A DNA stretch of 64,000 nucleotides from Symbiodinium natans (Eukaryota; Sar; Dinophyceae; Suessiales; Symbiodiniaceae), in the NCBI GenBank assembly GCA_905221605.1, contig CAJNDS010001335.1, positions 376,001 to 440,000 of the forward strand. The letters run 5' to 3'. A program made the translations under genes and the position numbers. Shown in pieces: positions 11,275-21,987 of the stretch (position 1 is the stretch's first letter; each line of letters starts with the position of its first letter). The notes beneath the pieces are model-generated. The model was not told the DNA's origin and made no database searches. It saw only the letters and a list, made by a program, of their open reading frames with translations.

Positions 11275-11870
11275 AATTGGTTTGGGTTACCGTAGGGGTA
11301 CCGTTGCCCCTCGACCGGGCCAGCGTCCCGACGTGCTTCTTTGAGGGCGTTTGGCATCCCTTGTCTGTGACCCTCGTTTGCCAGCACGGAAACCATCGAC
11401 ACAAAGCAGTTTGGGTTACCGAAGGGGTAGCGCTGCCCCTCGACCGGGCCAGCGTCCCGATACGATTCTCCCTGGACCAGGACGACTCTCCCTTGACCAA
11501 GACTAGGCTGTGAAAAGGTGTTTTGGGTGGCTGATTGGTTTGGGTTACCGAAGGGGTAGCGCTGCCCCTCGATCGGGCCAGCGTCCCGACACGACTCTCC
11601 CTTGACCAAGACTAGGCTGTGAAAAGGTCGTGGGGGTGGCTGATTGGTTTGGGTGTCCTGCCCATCGATCGGGCCAGCGTCCCGACACGACTCTCCTTTG
11701 ACCAAGACTAGGCTGTGAAAAGGTCGTGGGGGTGGCTGATTGGTTTGGGTTGCCGAAGGGGTAGCGCTGCCCATCGATCGGGCCAGCGTCCCGATACGAC
11801 TCTCCTTTGACCAAGACTAGGCTGCGAAAAAGGTCGTGGGGGTGGCTGATTGGTTTGGGTTTCGGATTTG
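11275..11870. repeat. Minisatellite, ~100-130 bp unit
   Basis: Six copies of a unit with TTTGGGTTACCGAAGGGG and CGGGCCAGCGTCCCGA. The array is open on the minus strand for 179 codons (11235-11774, recurring GQRYPFGNPN), but units shift frame between copies, so coding is doubtful. Confidence 0.85.
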
Positions 11871-11989
11871 TGAGGGCTTGCGGTGACCTCCAGAACCTCC
11901 CAGAACCATCGATTGCAGGACTAAAGATTCGCATTTTCATTGTGGGTCCAGGCCAATCCTGAGGTCCCCCTCATTGGGGGGCTTGGAGA

Positions 11990-12350
11990 AGCTTTGTTGT
12001 GAACACAAAAGAAATGGTGAGCCCAAAAAGTTCAAAAATCTGGCCTGGGAGAAGCATAGAAAGGCTCAGAAAATAGCCTAAAAGAAGCCCAAAGAAGCAC
12101 CAAAAACGCTCAAAAATGCCCCCAAAAGGCTGAGAAATGGTCTGGGGCCTGGAGGGAGCCCAAAAACGCGCAGAAATGGTCTGGGAGAAGCCCAAACAAC
12201 TCAGAAATGGTCCGGGAGGAGCCAAAAAAACCCAGAAATGGTTCGGGAGGAGCCCAGAAAAGGGAATGGTCTCAGAGGACCCCAAAAAGGCTCAAAAATG
12301 GTCTGGGGAGCCTAAAAAGGCTCGAAACGGTCGGGGAGAAGCAAGCCAAG
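11990..12350. repeat. Minisatellite, ~33 bp unit
   Basis: Repeated AGAAATGGTCTGGGAG and GCCCAAAAA motifs, gradually diverging. Confidence 0.85.
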
Positions 12351-12389
12351 AAATGGCCTGAAAAAGGCTCAGAGGGCGGTGTGAGCCCG

Positions 12390-12540
12390 GTTCTTGAGGG
12401 GGGCCCGGGTTGCACCAGCAAGTCCTTGGCGGGGGCCCGGGTTGCACGAGCAACGGTCCTTGGGGTCCTTGGAGGGGGGGCAGGTTGCACCAGCAACGGT
12501 CCTTGGGGGGGGGGCCAGGTTGCACCAGCAAAAGGTCTTG
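12390..12540. repeat. Minisatellite, ~38 bp unit
   Basis: Four copies of GGTTGCACCAGCAACGGTCC with G-rich spacers. Confidence 0.88.
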
Positions 12541-12545
12541 GGTTT

Positions 12546-12730
12546 AGGGTCTTTACCTTTGACACTCAAAGGCTCGACCGCCTTGACGGCCAGTGTGGGC
12601 CTTACCTTGCCTTGGAGCGTCCAGCAGCCCCAGCTTTACCTGGGCTGCACGTTCAGTGCTCTCAGGTCGCTCGCGAAGCTCGGACGGCTTCGGGCTCTCA
12701 AGTGTTGGTAGCGAGCCCTCAGCAACGACT
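12546..12730 (-). CDS. Open exon-like segment, family unknown
   Basis: About 60 codons open, including ESPKPSELRERPESTERAAQ directly followed by GTAAAG, and a second GTAAGG downstream. It is GC-rich and flanks the minisatellite block. No domain recognised. Confidence 0.35.
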
Positions 12731-12735
12731 TTAGG

Positions 12736-12795
12736 GTTCCCTACTATGATGGTTAAAGGGTAGTTGGGGGGGGGGGGTGCTGGTAAACCCTAAAC
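12736..12795. mobile_element. MITE family F, partial
   Basis: CTACTATGATGGTTAAAGGG then TAGTTGGGGG and TGCTGGTAAACCC. Confidence 0.5.
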
Positions 12796-12942
12796 CCTCA
12801 TCTCATGATATCTCATGCAGGCAACACCCCTGACAATATGCCGCAAAACAGTATGATCCTTATTTTCGGACCCCCCCCCCCCCAAAAAAAAAAAAAAAAA
12901 GCACCCCTATTTTCAGAAACCACCATCTGTTTCCCCAGCGGC

Positions 12943-13014
12943 CAAGCTGCTGGATGCCCAGCAGAGCTACTTCCCAGTCGTCCCTAAGGCTCTCGGCCAC
13001 CACGTCGAAGCAGC
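12943..13014 (-). CDS. DUF4116 exon
   Basis: CFDVVAESLRDDWEVALLGI then QQL. Acceptor GTTCCAG; a GC donor is likely within CTTGGCCGC. It spans the LRDD-EVAL junction. Confidence 0.75.
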
Positions 13015-13387
13015 CTGGAACCAGAAACCTTAAACCCTCAACAGCGGTTCTACGGCCCTTCATGGAAGGTACTTCGACCCTGAACCCGAAAAACCCAAAA
13101 CCCAAAACCCTAACCCTAAACCCTAGACCCTGAACAGAGGGTTGGATGGGGACTCAGGGTTGAGGGTTTAGGGGGTTTCTGGCATGCCCGAAGGGTCTTT
13201 CGGTATCTTGGGACCAACCCAAACGACTACTGCCAAAATCCCTACTGGCCCTATTCAGCCAAACCCTAAACCCTAAGCCCTAAGCCCTGAACCCTCAACC
13301 CTGTACCCTTATAAGCCCCAAACCCGACAGTCCGAATTTCAATAGCGGAATGTGGACCATCAACCCTTCGAGGTACAGTTTAGTACC

Positions 13388-13441
13388 CAAGGAGCGCTCG
13401 TCGGGAGCTGCTGCGAGCGCTGCAAGCACGACCTCCTTATC
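13388..13441 (-). CDS. DUF4116 exon
   Basis: DKEVVLAALAAAPDERSL after ACCAAG. The donor is probably GTACTA (phase 1) or a GA site further 5'. Confidence 0.72.
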
Positions 13442-13554
13442 CTTGGTTCAAGGTGCTTTGTTTTGAGGTTTAGGGTCTAGTTAGGGTTTAGGGTTTAGGG
13501 TTTAATTAGGGTTTAGGGTCTAGTTAGGGTCTAGGGTTTAGGGTTTAGGGTTTA

Positions 13555-13640
13555 GGGTTTGGGGTTTGGGGTTTGGGGTTTGGGGTTTGGGGTTTGGGGT
13601 TTGGGGTTTGGGGTTTGGGGTTTCGGGTTTCGGGTGTAAG
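13555..13640 (+). repeat. TTTGGGG array
   Basis: About ten perfect TTTGGGG units between TTTAGGG and TTTCGGG units. Confidence 0.94.
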
Positions 13641-13737
13641 CTTTAGGGTTTGGGGTGTGGGGTTTAGGGTTTGGGGCTTAGGCTCAGGGTTTAGGGTTAA
13701 AGATAAAGTATTCCTACTAAAAAAAGAAGACTCCAAA

Positions 13738-13830
13738 CTTGGCAGCCCAGTAACCATATTCTCATAAGGGCACCCTGTTTTGGGGGGTTGGTTACTTAAA
13801 AAGGGAGCCCAGAACAGGGGAAGGGGTCGA
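13738..13830. mobile_element. MITE family C, right end lost
   Basis: CTTGGCAGCCCAGTAACCAT and the internal GGGCACCCTGTTTTGG are present; the right TIR is lost. Confidence 0.7.
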
Positions 13831-14044
13831 ATGGGTTTCGGGTCTTGTGTTGCAGCGTGGGCCTAACAAAGCCCAAGTCCCTGTGCCGCGACCCCGCCCC
13901 CGAAGCCACATGAAGCCTCCAGACTCCAGCCCTCACAATCTAGGGTTTGGGTTTAGGGTTTAGGGTTTAGGGTGTAGGGTTTAGGGTTCAGGGTTCAGGG
14001 TTTAGGGTTTCGGGATTAGGGGTTAGGGGCCAAGGCTCTTCTGC

Positions 14045-14113
14045 AAAGTGCTCCGGGGCATTTTCCAGGAAGGTGCCGTTCTCAGAGACTGCGGCTAGGA
14101 CAACATCGCGGTC
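14045..14113 (-). CDS. DUF4116 exon, complete unit
   Basis: DRDVVLAAVSENGTFLENA then PEHF, 23 codons; acceptor CATGAG, GC donor (GCAGAA). Confidence 0.82.
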
Positions 14114-14269
14114 CTCATGCCAGGCAGAAGAATTCGAAGTACTGGCCTGCCTTTGTCTGAGGAAGCAGGCCCGACCCCTAAGCACCCAACCCCAAAAACA
14201 GCACTGTCGTGTGTCGGGCCGAGCAATCTTGCGCTCTTGACGTTGAGGGCGCAAGACATGTGACGACCC

Positions 14270-14440
14270 GGGTGAGGGCTGAGTCAGAAAAACGTGGGGC
14301 AGTAAAACGGAAGGCTTCAATCAGAAAACGGAGGGCACATTCAGAACACGCAGAGGCCTCAATCAGAAAACCCGAAGGGCTGACTCGGCGAAACGTGGGG
14401 GCTGAGTCAGCAACACTTGAAGCTTCAAATTGCTGCAGAC
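14270..14440. repeat. Short tandem AATCAGAAAAC-type repeats
   Basis: CAGAAAACG and GAGTCAG motifs recur at irregular 30-45 bp spacing, leading into the 160 bp repeat. Confidence 0.6.
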
Positions 14441-14529
14441 ACACGCCGAGGAAATGATCGCCCAAAGGCCCAAAATCCGGAAACAAATAGGCGACAAAGA
14501 CAACAACGAACGCGGCATTCGGAAAAAAA

Positions 14530-14895
14530 CACGTGCAGCCGTAAAACGAAGAGGCTCAGTGCGAAAACGCGACAGGCGTCACAAACGTGCGAAAGGAACC
14601 GCGACAGGAGGAGAAGGAAAGTTTGGTCATTTGGTCAATCCCGTGTGTCCGGTAGCCCCTGTCCGAAAAATCGAAGGTGCTAGTCCGGAAAAGCGTGCAG
14701 CCGGAAACGAAGAGGCTCAGTGCGAAAACGCGACAAGCTTCAAACTTGCGAACGGAACCGCGATAGGAGGAGAAGAAAAGTTTGGTCATTTGGTCAATCG
14801 CGTGTGTCCGGTAGCCCCTGTCCGAAAATCGAAGGAGCCAGTCGGAAAAACGTGCAGCCGGAAAACGAAGAGGCCCAGTGCGAAAACGCGATCGC
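14530..14895. repeat. Tandem repeat, ~160 bp unit, 2.3 copies
   Basis: GTGCAGCCGTAAAACGAAG recurs at 14532, 14694 and 14851. The units hold GTTTGGTCATTTGGTCAATC. The plus strand is open for 164 codons across it, without a recognisable domain. Confidence 0.85.
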
Positions 14896-14925
14896 TACTC
14901 AACTGTAGCCCAAACTTACCCTAGG

Positions 14926-15031
14926 TCCATGTACCTAAATAACCTACATAGTATATAATGTGCGCCCAAGGCTGCTACTACATAGGAACCCCTTTAAGGC
15001 CCAAGTAGCTACTGTGGTACATGGACCCTTT
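14926..15031. mobile_element. Palindromic element L
   Basis: GGTCCATGTACC at the left and GGTACATGGACC at the right. Confidence 0.6.
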
Positions 15032-15079
15032 GGTTTACCTGAACCCTGAAACCCACACCCCTTTGCGACTTGAGGGCGT

Positions 15080-15168
15080 TACTTGGATGTTCATGGGTAC
15101 TTATAAGTAACTTATTTAGGCACTTAGAACTTAGAACCCCACTTATAAGTACCAATGAACCTTCCCTA
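15080..15168. mobile_element. MITE family B-like remnant
   Basis: TGGATGTTCATGGGTACTTA and CTTATAAGTACCAATGAACC form a short palindrome. Confidence 0.6.
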
Positions 15169-15192
15169 AACCCTAAACCTAAACACTAAAGC

Positions 15193-15276
15193 GCAGTCCT
15201 CGCATAAGCGTTCAGAAGCGCTCATGAGCACGTAGCCACACTGCGAAGCCGCGGCGAGGATGATATCTTTGTCATC
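15193..15276 (-). CDS. DUF4116 exon, complete unit
   Basis: DDKDIILAAASQCGYVLMSA then SERLCEDC, 28 codons. Acceptor TTGAG, GC donor (GCTTTA). Confidence 0.83.
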
Positions 15277-15535
15277 CTCAAGATCCATCGGCTGGGGATT
15301 GGGGCAGGGTTTAGGGTTTAGGGTTGAGGGTTGAGGGTTGAGGGTTTAGGGTTTAGGGTGGAGGGTGGAGGGTTGAGGGTTGAGGGTTTAGGGTTTAAGG
15401 TGATCAAAACCCTCACAGTCCCAGAACTCATGATCCCTAAAGCCTGAAGCACTAAACACCCTAAACCCCAAAAGAGCCCTAAAATCTACAAGAAACCAGG
15501 CGCCCTGAGCCGTGAATCAGTGAAGGACAAGAGTC

Positions 15536-15616
15536 CAGCTGCTCCGGGGAAAGGAAATCCACCACGGCGTCAGCATGACCACACCGCACGGCTAGCAGAA
15601 CGAAGTCTTTGTCGCC
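15536..15616 (-). CDS. DUF4116 exon, complete unit
   Basis: GDKDFVLLAVRCGHADAVVD then FLSPEQL, 27 codons; acceptor GATTCAG, GA donor (GACTCT). Divergent but all key hydrophobic positions are kept. Confidence 0.78.
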
Positions 15617-15987
15617 CTGAATCGGGGGTGATCCCGGCCCCAGAAACCCTCTAGAGCCTGTGAAACCCTAGAAAGCCTATGTAAACCCTGTAAACCGCGT
15701 GCAAACCCTGACAATGCCGCAACCCTGTGTAGACCAGGGTTTAGGGTTTAGGGTTTTGGGGTTTAGGGTTTAGGGTTTTGGGGGTTTAGGGTTTAGGGTT
15801 TCGGGTTTAGGGTCTTGGGGCTTAGGCTCCGGGAGTTGGGCTAGACACCGGACATATCTTCGCCCGAAAGAAGGGCCAAGTCTAGCAAGGTCTTTGTTGA
15901 GATTGTTGGGTTGGGGTGGACAAGGCGGGGGGCTCGCATCGGAGGGTGTTTTGGGTTTCGGGTTTAGGGTTTAGGGTCCCTGAAATT

Positions 15988-16068
15988 CAGTGTCTCAAGG
16001 GGCATAGGGCTGAGTGACGGCTGCAGTTTCGCATTCTTGATGGCTGCAGCAACGCCCTGCAAGCATCG
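15988..16068 (-). CDS. DUF4116-like fragment
   Basis: Open reading through LQGVAAAIKNAKLQPSL. A-A-I-x-N fits the repeat; boundaries not set. Confidence 0.4.
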
Positions 16069-16368
16069 GATTCCAAAACAACTCTAAACTTAAACTTCCT
16101 AGACCTAAACCCTAACCCCTAAGCCCCTTACCTGAACTTCCTAGCCGTAAACCCTAAACCCTAAACCCTAAACCCCAAACATGAACTTCCCAGCCCGAAA
16201 TCAAACGGGAGGGGGAGTTGTTCTAGAGGTCCTCTGTCGACATGGAGCGATTCTTCTCTCAACAAGGGAACCGGCCTTGTGGTTACTTAAGGCTTCGGTT
16301 TAGGGTTTAGGGTTTAGGGTTTGGGGTTTAGGGTTTCGGGTTTAGGGCTTAAGGTTTAGAACAGCTAC

Positions 16369-16440
16369 CGCGTCTGCCTGCAACCGATCGGAGGCCGCGC
16401 GGAAGGCATCCCCAGTTTGCCGAATCGCTGCTAAGACCAC
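16369..16440 (-). CDS. DUF4116 exon, complete unit
   Basis: Twenty-four codons, VVLAAIRQTGDAFRAAS then DRLQADA. Acceptor CTGGGAG, GT donor (GTAGCT), phase 0. Confidence 0.85.
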
Positions 16441-16921
16441 CTCCCAGATTTGTACTCACTTGGTTTAGGGTTTAGGGTTTAGGGTTTAGGGTTTAGGGTT
16501 TAGGGTTTAGGAATTAGGGGTTTAGGGCTTAGGGTTTAGAGGTTAGAGTTTAGGGTTACGCAGCAACCGTACGCAGCCTGTACGGTAGAGGGATGTGAGT
16601 TAGCTGTGGGTTTTGGGCTTTCAAGGTTTAGGGTTTAGGATTTACTTGCTTCTCCAATAACCAAGGGACAAAAGGTTGAACTTCATTTTTCCTACAGAAT
16701 AAGGAAACCCGCAAAGTTTAGAGTTCAACTCTTGGCTAAGTAAGTTTCCGGACTTAAGGGTGTTACGGCTTTGGTGGTTCAGGGTTTAGGGTCTCATGAG
16801 GGGCTTTAGGTGAGCTCACTCCCCCTCCTGAAAGCTTCTACGAACCACTGTACAGGGCTCTCAGGCCCCTAACCTAAACCCTAAAACCCCAAACCCTAAA
16901 CCTACATCCTAAACCGTAAGC

Positions 16922-17090
16922 CCTAAAATGCAAAACCCTAAACCCTAAACTAAACCCTAAACCCTAAACTAAACCCTAAACCCTAAATCCTAAACCCTAA
17001 ATCCTAAACCCTAAACCCTAAACCCTAAACCCTAAATCCTAAACCCTAAACCCTAAATCCTAAACCCTAAACCCCAAACCCCAAACCCTG
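16922..17090 (-). repeat. CCCTAAA array with CCCTAAAT variants
   Basis: Mixed seven-base units and TCCTAAA variants in regular alternation. Confidence 0.93.
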
Positions 17091-17119
17091 AAAATCCCTT
17101 CGAAGCAAGGGCTCCAGAC

Positions 17120-17167
17120 CAGGGCCTCCTCATCATCGCGCAGCTCCTCCGACATGGCATCCAAGGC
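17120..17167 (-). CDS. DUF4116 exon, second half-unit
   Basis: ALDAMSEELRDDEEAL, 16 codons. Acceptor GCCCAG, GT donor (GTCTGG). Telomere-type CCCTAAA arrays abut on both sides. Confidence 0.8.
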
Positions 17168-17721
17168 CTGGGCTCCCTAAACCCTAAACCCTGAACCCTA
17201 AACCCTAAATCCTAAACCCCAAACCCTAAACCCTAAACCCCAAGCCCTAAACCCTAAACCCTAAACCCTAAGCGCTCGACGTTGAGGGCTTCGGGTGTGT
17301 GTAGGGTTTAGGTCTGAACCCGCACCAAACCTGCGGCTACTCTCCACCCTGTCTCGGAACCACAACACCCCAAGACATTCTACTCCGAGCCTTGGGTTTA
17401 GGGTTCAGGGTTTAGGGTCTAGAGTTTCGGGTTCAGGGTTGCCAGGGTCTAAAAGTTCAGGCTTTCCTGGCCACAGTTTCGAGACATTGGTAGCAAGGAA
17501 GGCATGCGCCCGCAAACACAAAGGCCCTTAGATCCTAAACCCTAAACCCTACACGCTAAACCCTAAAAGGGTACAGGACACCTAAACCACATAAGGGCTT
17601 AATCTAGTTGCGCGGCGATGCTTCTTAAACACAGTTTAGGGTTTCGGGTTTAGGGCTTAGGGCTTACGGTGTAGGGCTTAGGGGGTGGCAGGGAACCTGA
17701 CAGTCTTGGCAGACAAGGGGC

Positions 17722-17754
17722 CCTGCCATTTTGCGAGACGGCCGCCAACACTAC
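17722..17754 (-). CDS. DUF4116 exon, first half-unit
   Basis: VVLAAVSQNGR after GGCGAG, before a GC donor (GCCCCT). Near-consensus. The exon may extend upstream, since the frame is open to 17780. Confidence 0.75.
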
Positions 17755-18640
17755 CTCGCCGTGTGCGGCAACAGGTTGAGGCAAACGGTAGCTCCGGGGT
17801 TTAGGGGGTTTCAGAGTTCAAGCCCTAAACCCTAAACCCTAAACCCTAAACCTTAAACCCTACATGTAGGTTTCAGAGCTTAGGGTTTTTGCTTCAAGTA
17901 AGCAGACCAACCCCAAACTTGGTGGGCTGAACCTCCCACTTCTACCTGCGAGCAGCAAGTCGACAACTTCCTAAACTCCGGGCTTCGGGGATTTTAGGGT
18001 TTGGAGGTTTAGGGTTTAGGGTTTAGGGTTCAGGGTTTAGGGTTTAGGGTTTAGGGTTTAGGGTTAGGGATTGTCGGGCTTGACCTGGAGTAGCCCTGAT
18101 ACCCAGAACTAGATAAGGGGGTACCAGCCCTGAACCCCACACCCTAAGCAATAAACAATAAACCCCCTGATCAAGGCTTTGCAGCTTCCAGGAAGCCTGG
18201 GCTCAAAACCGGAGCAGGGCTAAGGGTGGGGTTTAGGGTTTAGGGTTTCGGGTTTAGGGTTCAGAGTTTAGGGTTTAGGGTTTGAACCCTCTTTACTGTT
18301 GGGCCCGCCCCCCGACGAACAGTCGAGGCTGGATTTGCTCCTCCAGGGGTTTATATGATTCTAATAGGGAGGAGTTTAGATAAGTTTAAAAGGGGAAGCG
18401 ATGCCCGGCAATCTTTTTAAAAGGCGCGCCACGTGGATATTTTTTACGGCGCCCGGACGATTGACTTTAAGCAGGGACCCCCAAACAGTCAGGGTGTCCT
18501 GAATAACCTTCAGGGTGCAGGGTTTAGTGTCACCCAATGCGTTCCAAGTGGGGTGTGCTAAGCCCCAAAGAGCCATTGATGCACAACCTTAGGGGTCGTC
18601 AAAAAAACCCCTAAACCCTGTAAGCCCTAAACTCTTGGTT

Positions 18641-18812
18641 CTTAGGATGTTCCCGCTCATACGAAAGTCCTCAATAGGGAGTATAATAAGGGGTACTATC
18701 ATCATAAACCCTAAACCCTAAACCCTAAACCCTAAACCCTAAACCCTAAACCCTAAACCCTAAACCTAAACCCTAAACCCTACTAAGGACTGTTAGCTCA
18801 TGGGGGAGCGGT
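18641..18812. mobile_element. MITE family A interrupted by telomere array
   Basis: Left TIR (18641-18680) and right TIR (ACTAAGGACTGTTAG, 18782-18796) enclose a CCCTAAA array of about 75 bp. Confidence 0.75.
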
Positions 18813-18897
18813 GGTAACACGGAAGTTGGCCATTAAACCCTCATAGTCGGCTAGAATTTAAGACATGGAGCTTGGGGGCCCCAAGCCCCCAAGCCCC

Positions 18898-19010
18898 CAA
18901 ACCCTAAACCCTAAACCCTAAACCCTAAACCCTAAACCCTAAACCCTAAACCCTAAACCCTAAACCCTAAACCCTAAACCCTAAAACCCTAAACCCTAAA
19001 CCCTAAACCG
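18898..19010 (-). repeat. CCCTAAA array
   Basis: About 16 units, nearly perfect, following a CCCCAAG repeat. Confidence 0.95.
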
Positions 19011-19445
19011 AAATGAAACCTAAACCTAGGGACCTAGGGCTTCGATTCAACGCAGGCTTCGGGGTTTTACGCAAAGCTCTGGACCTGGGCTTTGCAAAGA
19101 ACTGTGGGTTCGCAACCCTCGGTTTGAGGTTTAGGGTTTAGGGTTTAGGGTTTAGGGTTTAGGGTTTAGGGTTTAGGGTTTAGGGTTTAGGGTTTAGGGC
19201 AAAGTCCGGTGGCCTATTTATCTGTTACACTTACACCTTCTTATAGACCCTAGAGACCCTAATGAAAACCCTGAATGTAGGCCCTATGAAACAGAAACTT
19301 TACTTAAAGAGACCACCAACCCATGTAAGGTTTGGGGTTTAGGGTTTGCAGTAGAGGATTTCAGGATTTCGGGGTTTAGGGTTTACGGTTTAGGGGTTTA
19401 GGGGTTTAGGGGTTTAGGGGTTTCGGGTTTAGGGTGTAGGGTTTA

Positions 19446-19545
19446 GGGTTTTAGGGTTTAGGGTTTAGGGTTTAGGGTTTAGGGTTTAGGGTTTAGGGTT
19501 TAGGGTTTAGGGTTTAGGGTTTAGGGTTTAGGGTTTAGGGTCTAG
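19446..19545 (+). repeat. TTTAGGG array
   Basis: About 14 units, preceded by four eight-base TTTAGGGG units. Confidence 0.95.
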
Positions 19546-19579
19546 GGGTTAGCCCTGCTGGACCTTAGGTCGCTCCAGC

Positions 19580-19621
19580 CTCGCGGTCTTCCGCCAGCTT
19601 GGGTGAAAGGTGGTGGATGGC
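19580..19621 (-). CDS. DUF4116 exon, second half-unit
   Basis: AIHHLSPKLAEDRE, 14 codons; acceptor CAAGCAG, GC donor (GCTGGA). Confidence 0.7.
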
Positions 19622-20313
19622 CTGCTTGCCAAAGGTGTGGTTTTTTGCACTCCGGACCGTCCTTTAGGGTTTAGGGTTTAGGGTTTAGGGTTTAGGGTTT
19701 AGGGTTTAGGGTTTAGGGCTTTTTGGGCTTAAGGCTATTTTTCAGGTGTTATGGTCTTGGCTCGAAAGATCCATGTACTTCAACAGAATCTACGTGGGTG
19801 CCAGAGGGGGCTTGTAGGCGTTCAGGGTTTACCTGGGACTCCACTTACCTACAGATTAGTGACAGCTACCCCTTGATTGGTAGGTACATAGAACTCATAA
19901 GACTGGCAGGTATGTATAACCCATAAAGCTGTGAGCAAAGAAAGAGAGTCCCATGTAGGGTTTAGGGTTTGGGGTTTAGGGTTAAGGGTTTAGGGTTTAG
20001 GACTGGGCATCCCATAGCACATAGCAAGCAGCAGCAACACGCGTGGCAACTCAAGCCATGCCGGAGAAGCACCCACACGGTTTAGGGTTTAGGGTTTAGG
20101 GTTTAGGGTTAAGGGTTAAGGGTTAAGGGTTAATTACGGTTTAGGGTTTAGGGTTTAGGGCCTAGGGTAACGGCAAGACGTGAACTACTCCAAGCAAAAG
20201 TGGCTCAAATTAACGGAGGCACGTGGGGGGGGGGGGGGGGGGAGAAGGGTATCTTGACCCTAAACCCTAAACCCTCAACCCTGGGGCCCGAAGGTAGGAA
20301 GGGTGCTTGCGAC

Positions 20314-20355
20314 CTGCCCATTGGCGGCCACGGCGCGGAGGGCGAAGGCTTTGTC
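20314..20355 (-). CDS. DUF4116 exon, first half-unit
   Basis: DKAFALRAVAANGQ, 14 codons. Acceptor TCAAAG, GT donor (GTCGCA), phase 0. Confidence 0.75.
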
Positions 20356-20519
20356 CTTTGAGGGATGAGGTATTCCGTAAGGGTTTAGGGTTTAGGGCTT
20401 AGGCTTTATATAGGGTTCAGGGTTTGTATAGGGTTTAGAGGGTTTAGGGTTTAGAGGGTTTAGGGTTTAGGGAGAATACAAGCTCGCAAACTTGAGCCTT
20501 CCTTTGTATGGTGTTCATG

Positions 20520-20612
20520 TTACCTGTCTCTTTGTCTCTCTGTCTCTCTTTCTCTCCGTCTCTCCATCTCTCTGTCTCTCAGCCGTCTCTCTGCCTCCTG
20601 TCCCTCTGTCTC
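20520..20612. repeat. CT-rich GTCTCTCT microsatellite
   Basis: Imperfect TCTCTGTC repeats. Confidence 0.85.
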
Positions 20613-20699
20613 ACCCGGCGTTAAATCGGCGTTAAAGAGTCGAACAACGACCAGCACCAGCTCGCAACATATTTTTGTGCGTCATCCTTGCTACGGCAT

Positions 20700-20765
20700 G
20701 TGCCGCGAGCAGGGCCATCATCTGACTTGAAGCAAAGAGTTCGAGTTGCCCTGATGCCTGAAACC
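20700..20765 (-). CDS. DUF4116-like fragment
   Basis: After GTTTCAG it reads ASGQLELFASSQMMALLAA. The G-x-L-x-F-A-S core fits, but the LRDD segment is eroded. Confidence 0.4.
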
Positions 20766-20776
20766 TGCTGGTAAGT

Positions 20777-21123
20777 ATGCCCGAACGAACGCTTATCCGG
20801 TCGCAAGTGGTTGAAAGAAATTGCCAGAAGAACAGAAAAGATGTCCCATCAAGCAAGCTTCACAAGAAGATTTCTATGAAAGCCCTACCGTTGTTTCTGA
20901 CCTTCGTTTCGCTTATTTGGTTTACGCACTTGCTGATTCTACAAGGCTCGGCAACAGAACTGATAATGACAATGATAATAATAATAACAAGAATACTAAT
21001 CATAATAATCATTCCTATTTTAATTTCGACGAAGCTCAAAACCTCCCAATCTCTAAACCCTTCATGCTCCCCAGGTCCTCACGCCACCTCGCGCCGGCTG
21101 ACTCCATGGCCTTACAGGATTAA
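20777..21123 (+). other. AT-rich open segment, doubtful gene
   Basis: A 122-codon plus ORF with a hydrophobic stretch (LPLFLTFVSLIWF) and an Ile-rich region coded by ATA/ATT microsatellite. Unlike the other coding exons in composition, so probably not a gene. Confidence 0.15.
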
Positions 21124-21191
21124 GACATGTAGACCTTACATGTGACTTATAGGGGGTTTGAGTGAGGGCTTCTGATATTGCGTCCTTAATA

Positions 21192-21290
21192 AGCTCATGG
21201 TTGGGATAATATTAAAAATTTAAATTCATATTCCTTATTGGGTTTAAGTACCCTCAAAATGTAAAATGTTACCCAACCATGACAAAGTTA
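21192..21290. mobile_element. MITE family I, copy 1
   Basis: TCATGGTTGGGATAATA to TTACCCAACCATGACAAAG; AT-rich centre with CCTTATTGGGTTTAAGTACC. Confidence 0.87.
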
Positions 21291-21488
21291 CATACCTGCT
21301 ATGTCCCGATATGCACGTGTGGCAGTATGCATGTGTCTACATTCATATAGACACTCAACTCTGGCTCCCAGCTGGCATGGGCAACGGGTGCCAGAGCGCG
21401 TTTAGGGTTTAGGGTTTGGGGTTTAGGGTTTAGGGCTTAGGGTTTAGGGTTTGGGGTTTGCGGTCTGATCATAACTGCATCATCTGGC

Positions 21489-21527
21489 CAGCGCGTCGGG
21501 GTGCGAAGCCACTGCGGCAAGGACCAC
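21489..21527 (-). CDS. DUF4116 exon, first half-unit
   Basis: VVLAAVASHPDAL, 13 codons; acceptor CTCGCAG, GC donor (GCCAGA). It joins in frame to the preceding exon (21910-21987). Confidence 0.8.
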
Positions 21528-21909
21528 CTGCGAGTCTAGCGTTTGAAGGTTCAGGGTTTAGGGTTTATAGGCTTATAGGGTTTAGGGTTTAGGGTAGTTC
21601 AGGGTTTAGGGTTTAGGGTTTAAGGCTGTGAGGTCGGGGTCTACTATAGAGCTTCTCGGGCTTAGTTTGAGGGTTTGGGCGTTCAGGATTGGGATTCAGG
21701 TTCGGCTTAGGTCCCGCAAAGACCTAAACCCCAGACTCCTAGACTTCAGGGAAGGGAGAAAAATGGAGGTGACTTCTAGGGGGGCGTCTCTCCTCGTAGA
21801 CCTGAAGACCTGAAGAAGCCCGAAAACTCCCCAAGTCAGGCCTTACAAAACCTACAGGCAAAGGGTCCCCTCGCAATGAACGCAATGGACGCAAGGACTC
21901 TCCACGCGC

Positions 21910-21987
21910 CTGCGGATCATCGCGGAGCCGGGAAGATGCGAACTTCAGGGCTGTGGTGTCGGACTTGATGGCGGCCATGACAATCTC
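21910..21987 (-). CDS. DUF4116 exon, complete unit
   Basis: Twenty-six codons, EIVMAAIKSDTTALKFAS then SRLRDDPQ. Acceptor ATCGCAG, GC donor (GCGCGT), phase 0 at both ends. One of the clearest whole-unit exons. Confidence 0.85.

Larger units (their letters stand above)
10230..12540. other. Stretch without recognisable exon
   Basis: Holds telomere arrays (10240-10480, 10660-10910), a minus fragment YRHAMLRATRAEG near 10990 too weak to call, and the three minisatellites. Confidence 0.6.
18300..19560. other. Stretch without recognisable exon
   Basis: A family A element, four telomere arrays and unassigned unique DNA at 18300-18640 and 19200-19330. Confidence 0.6.
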
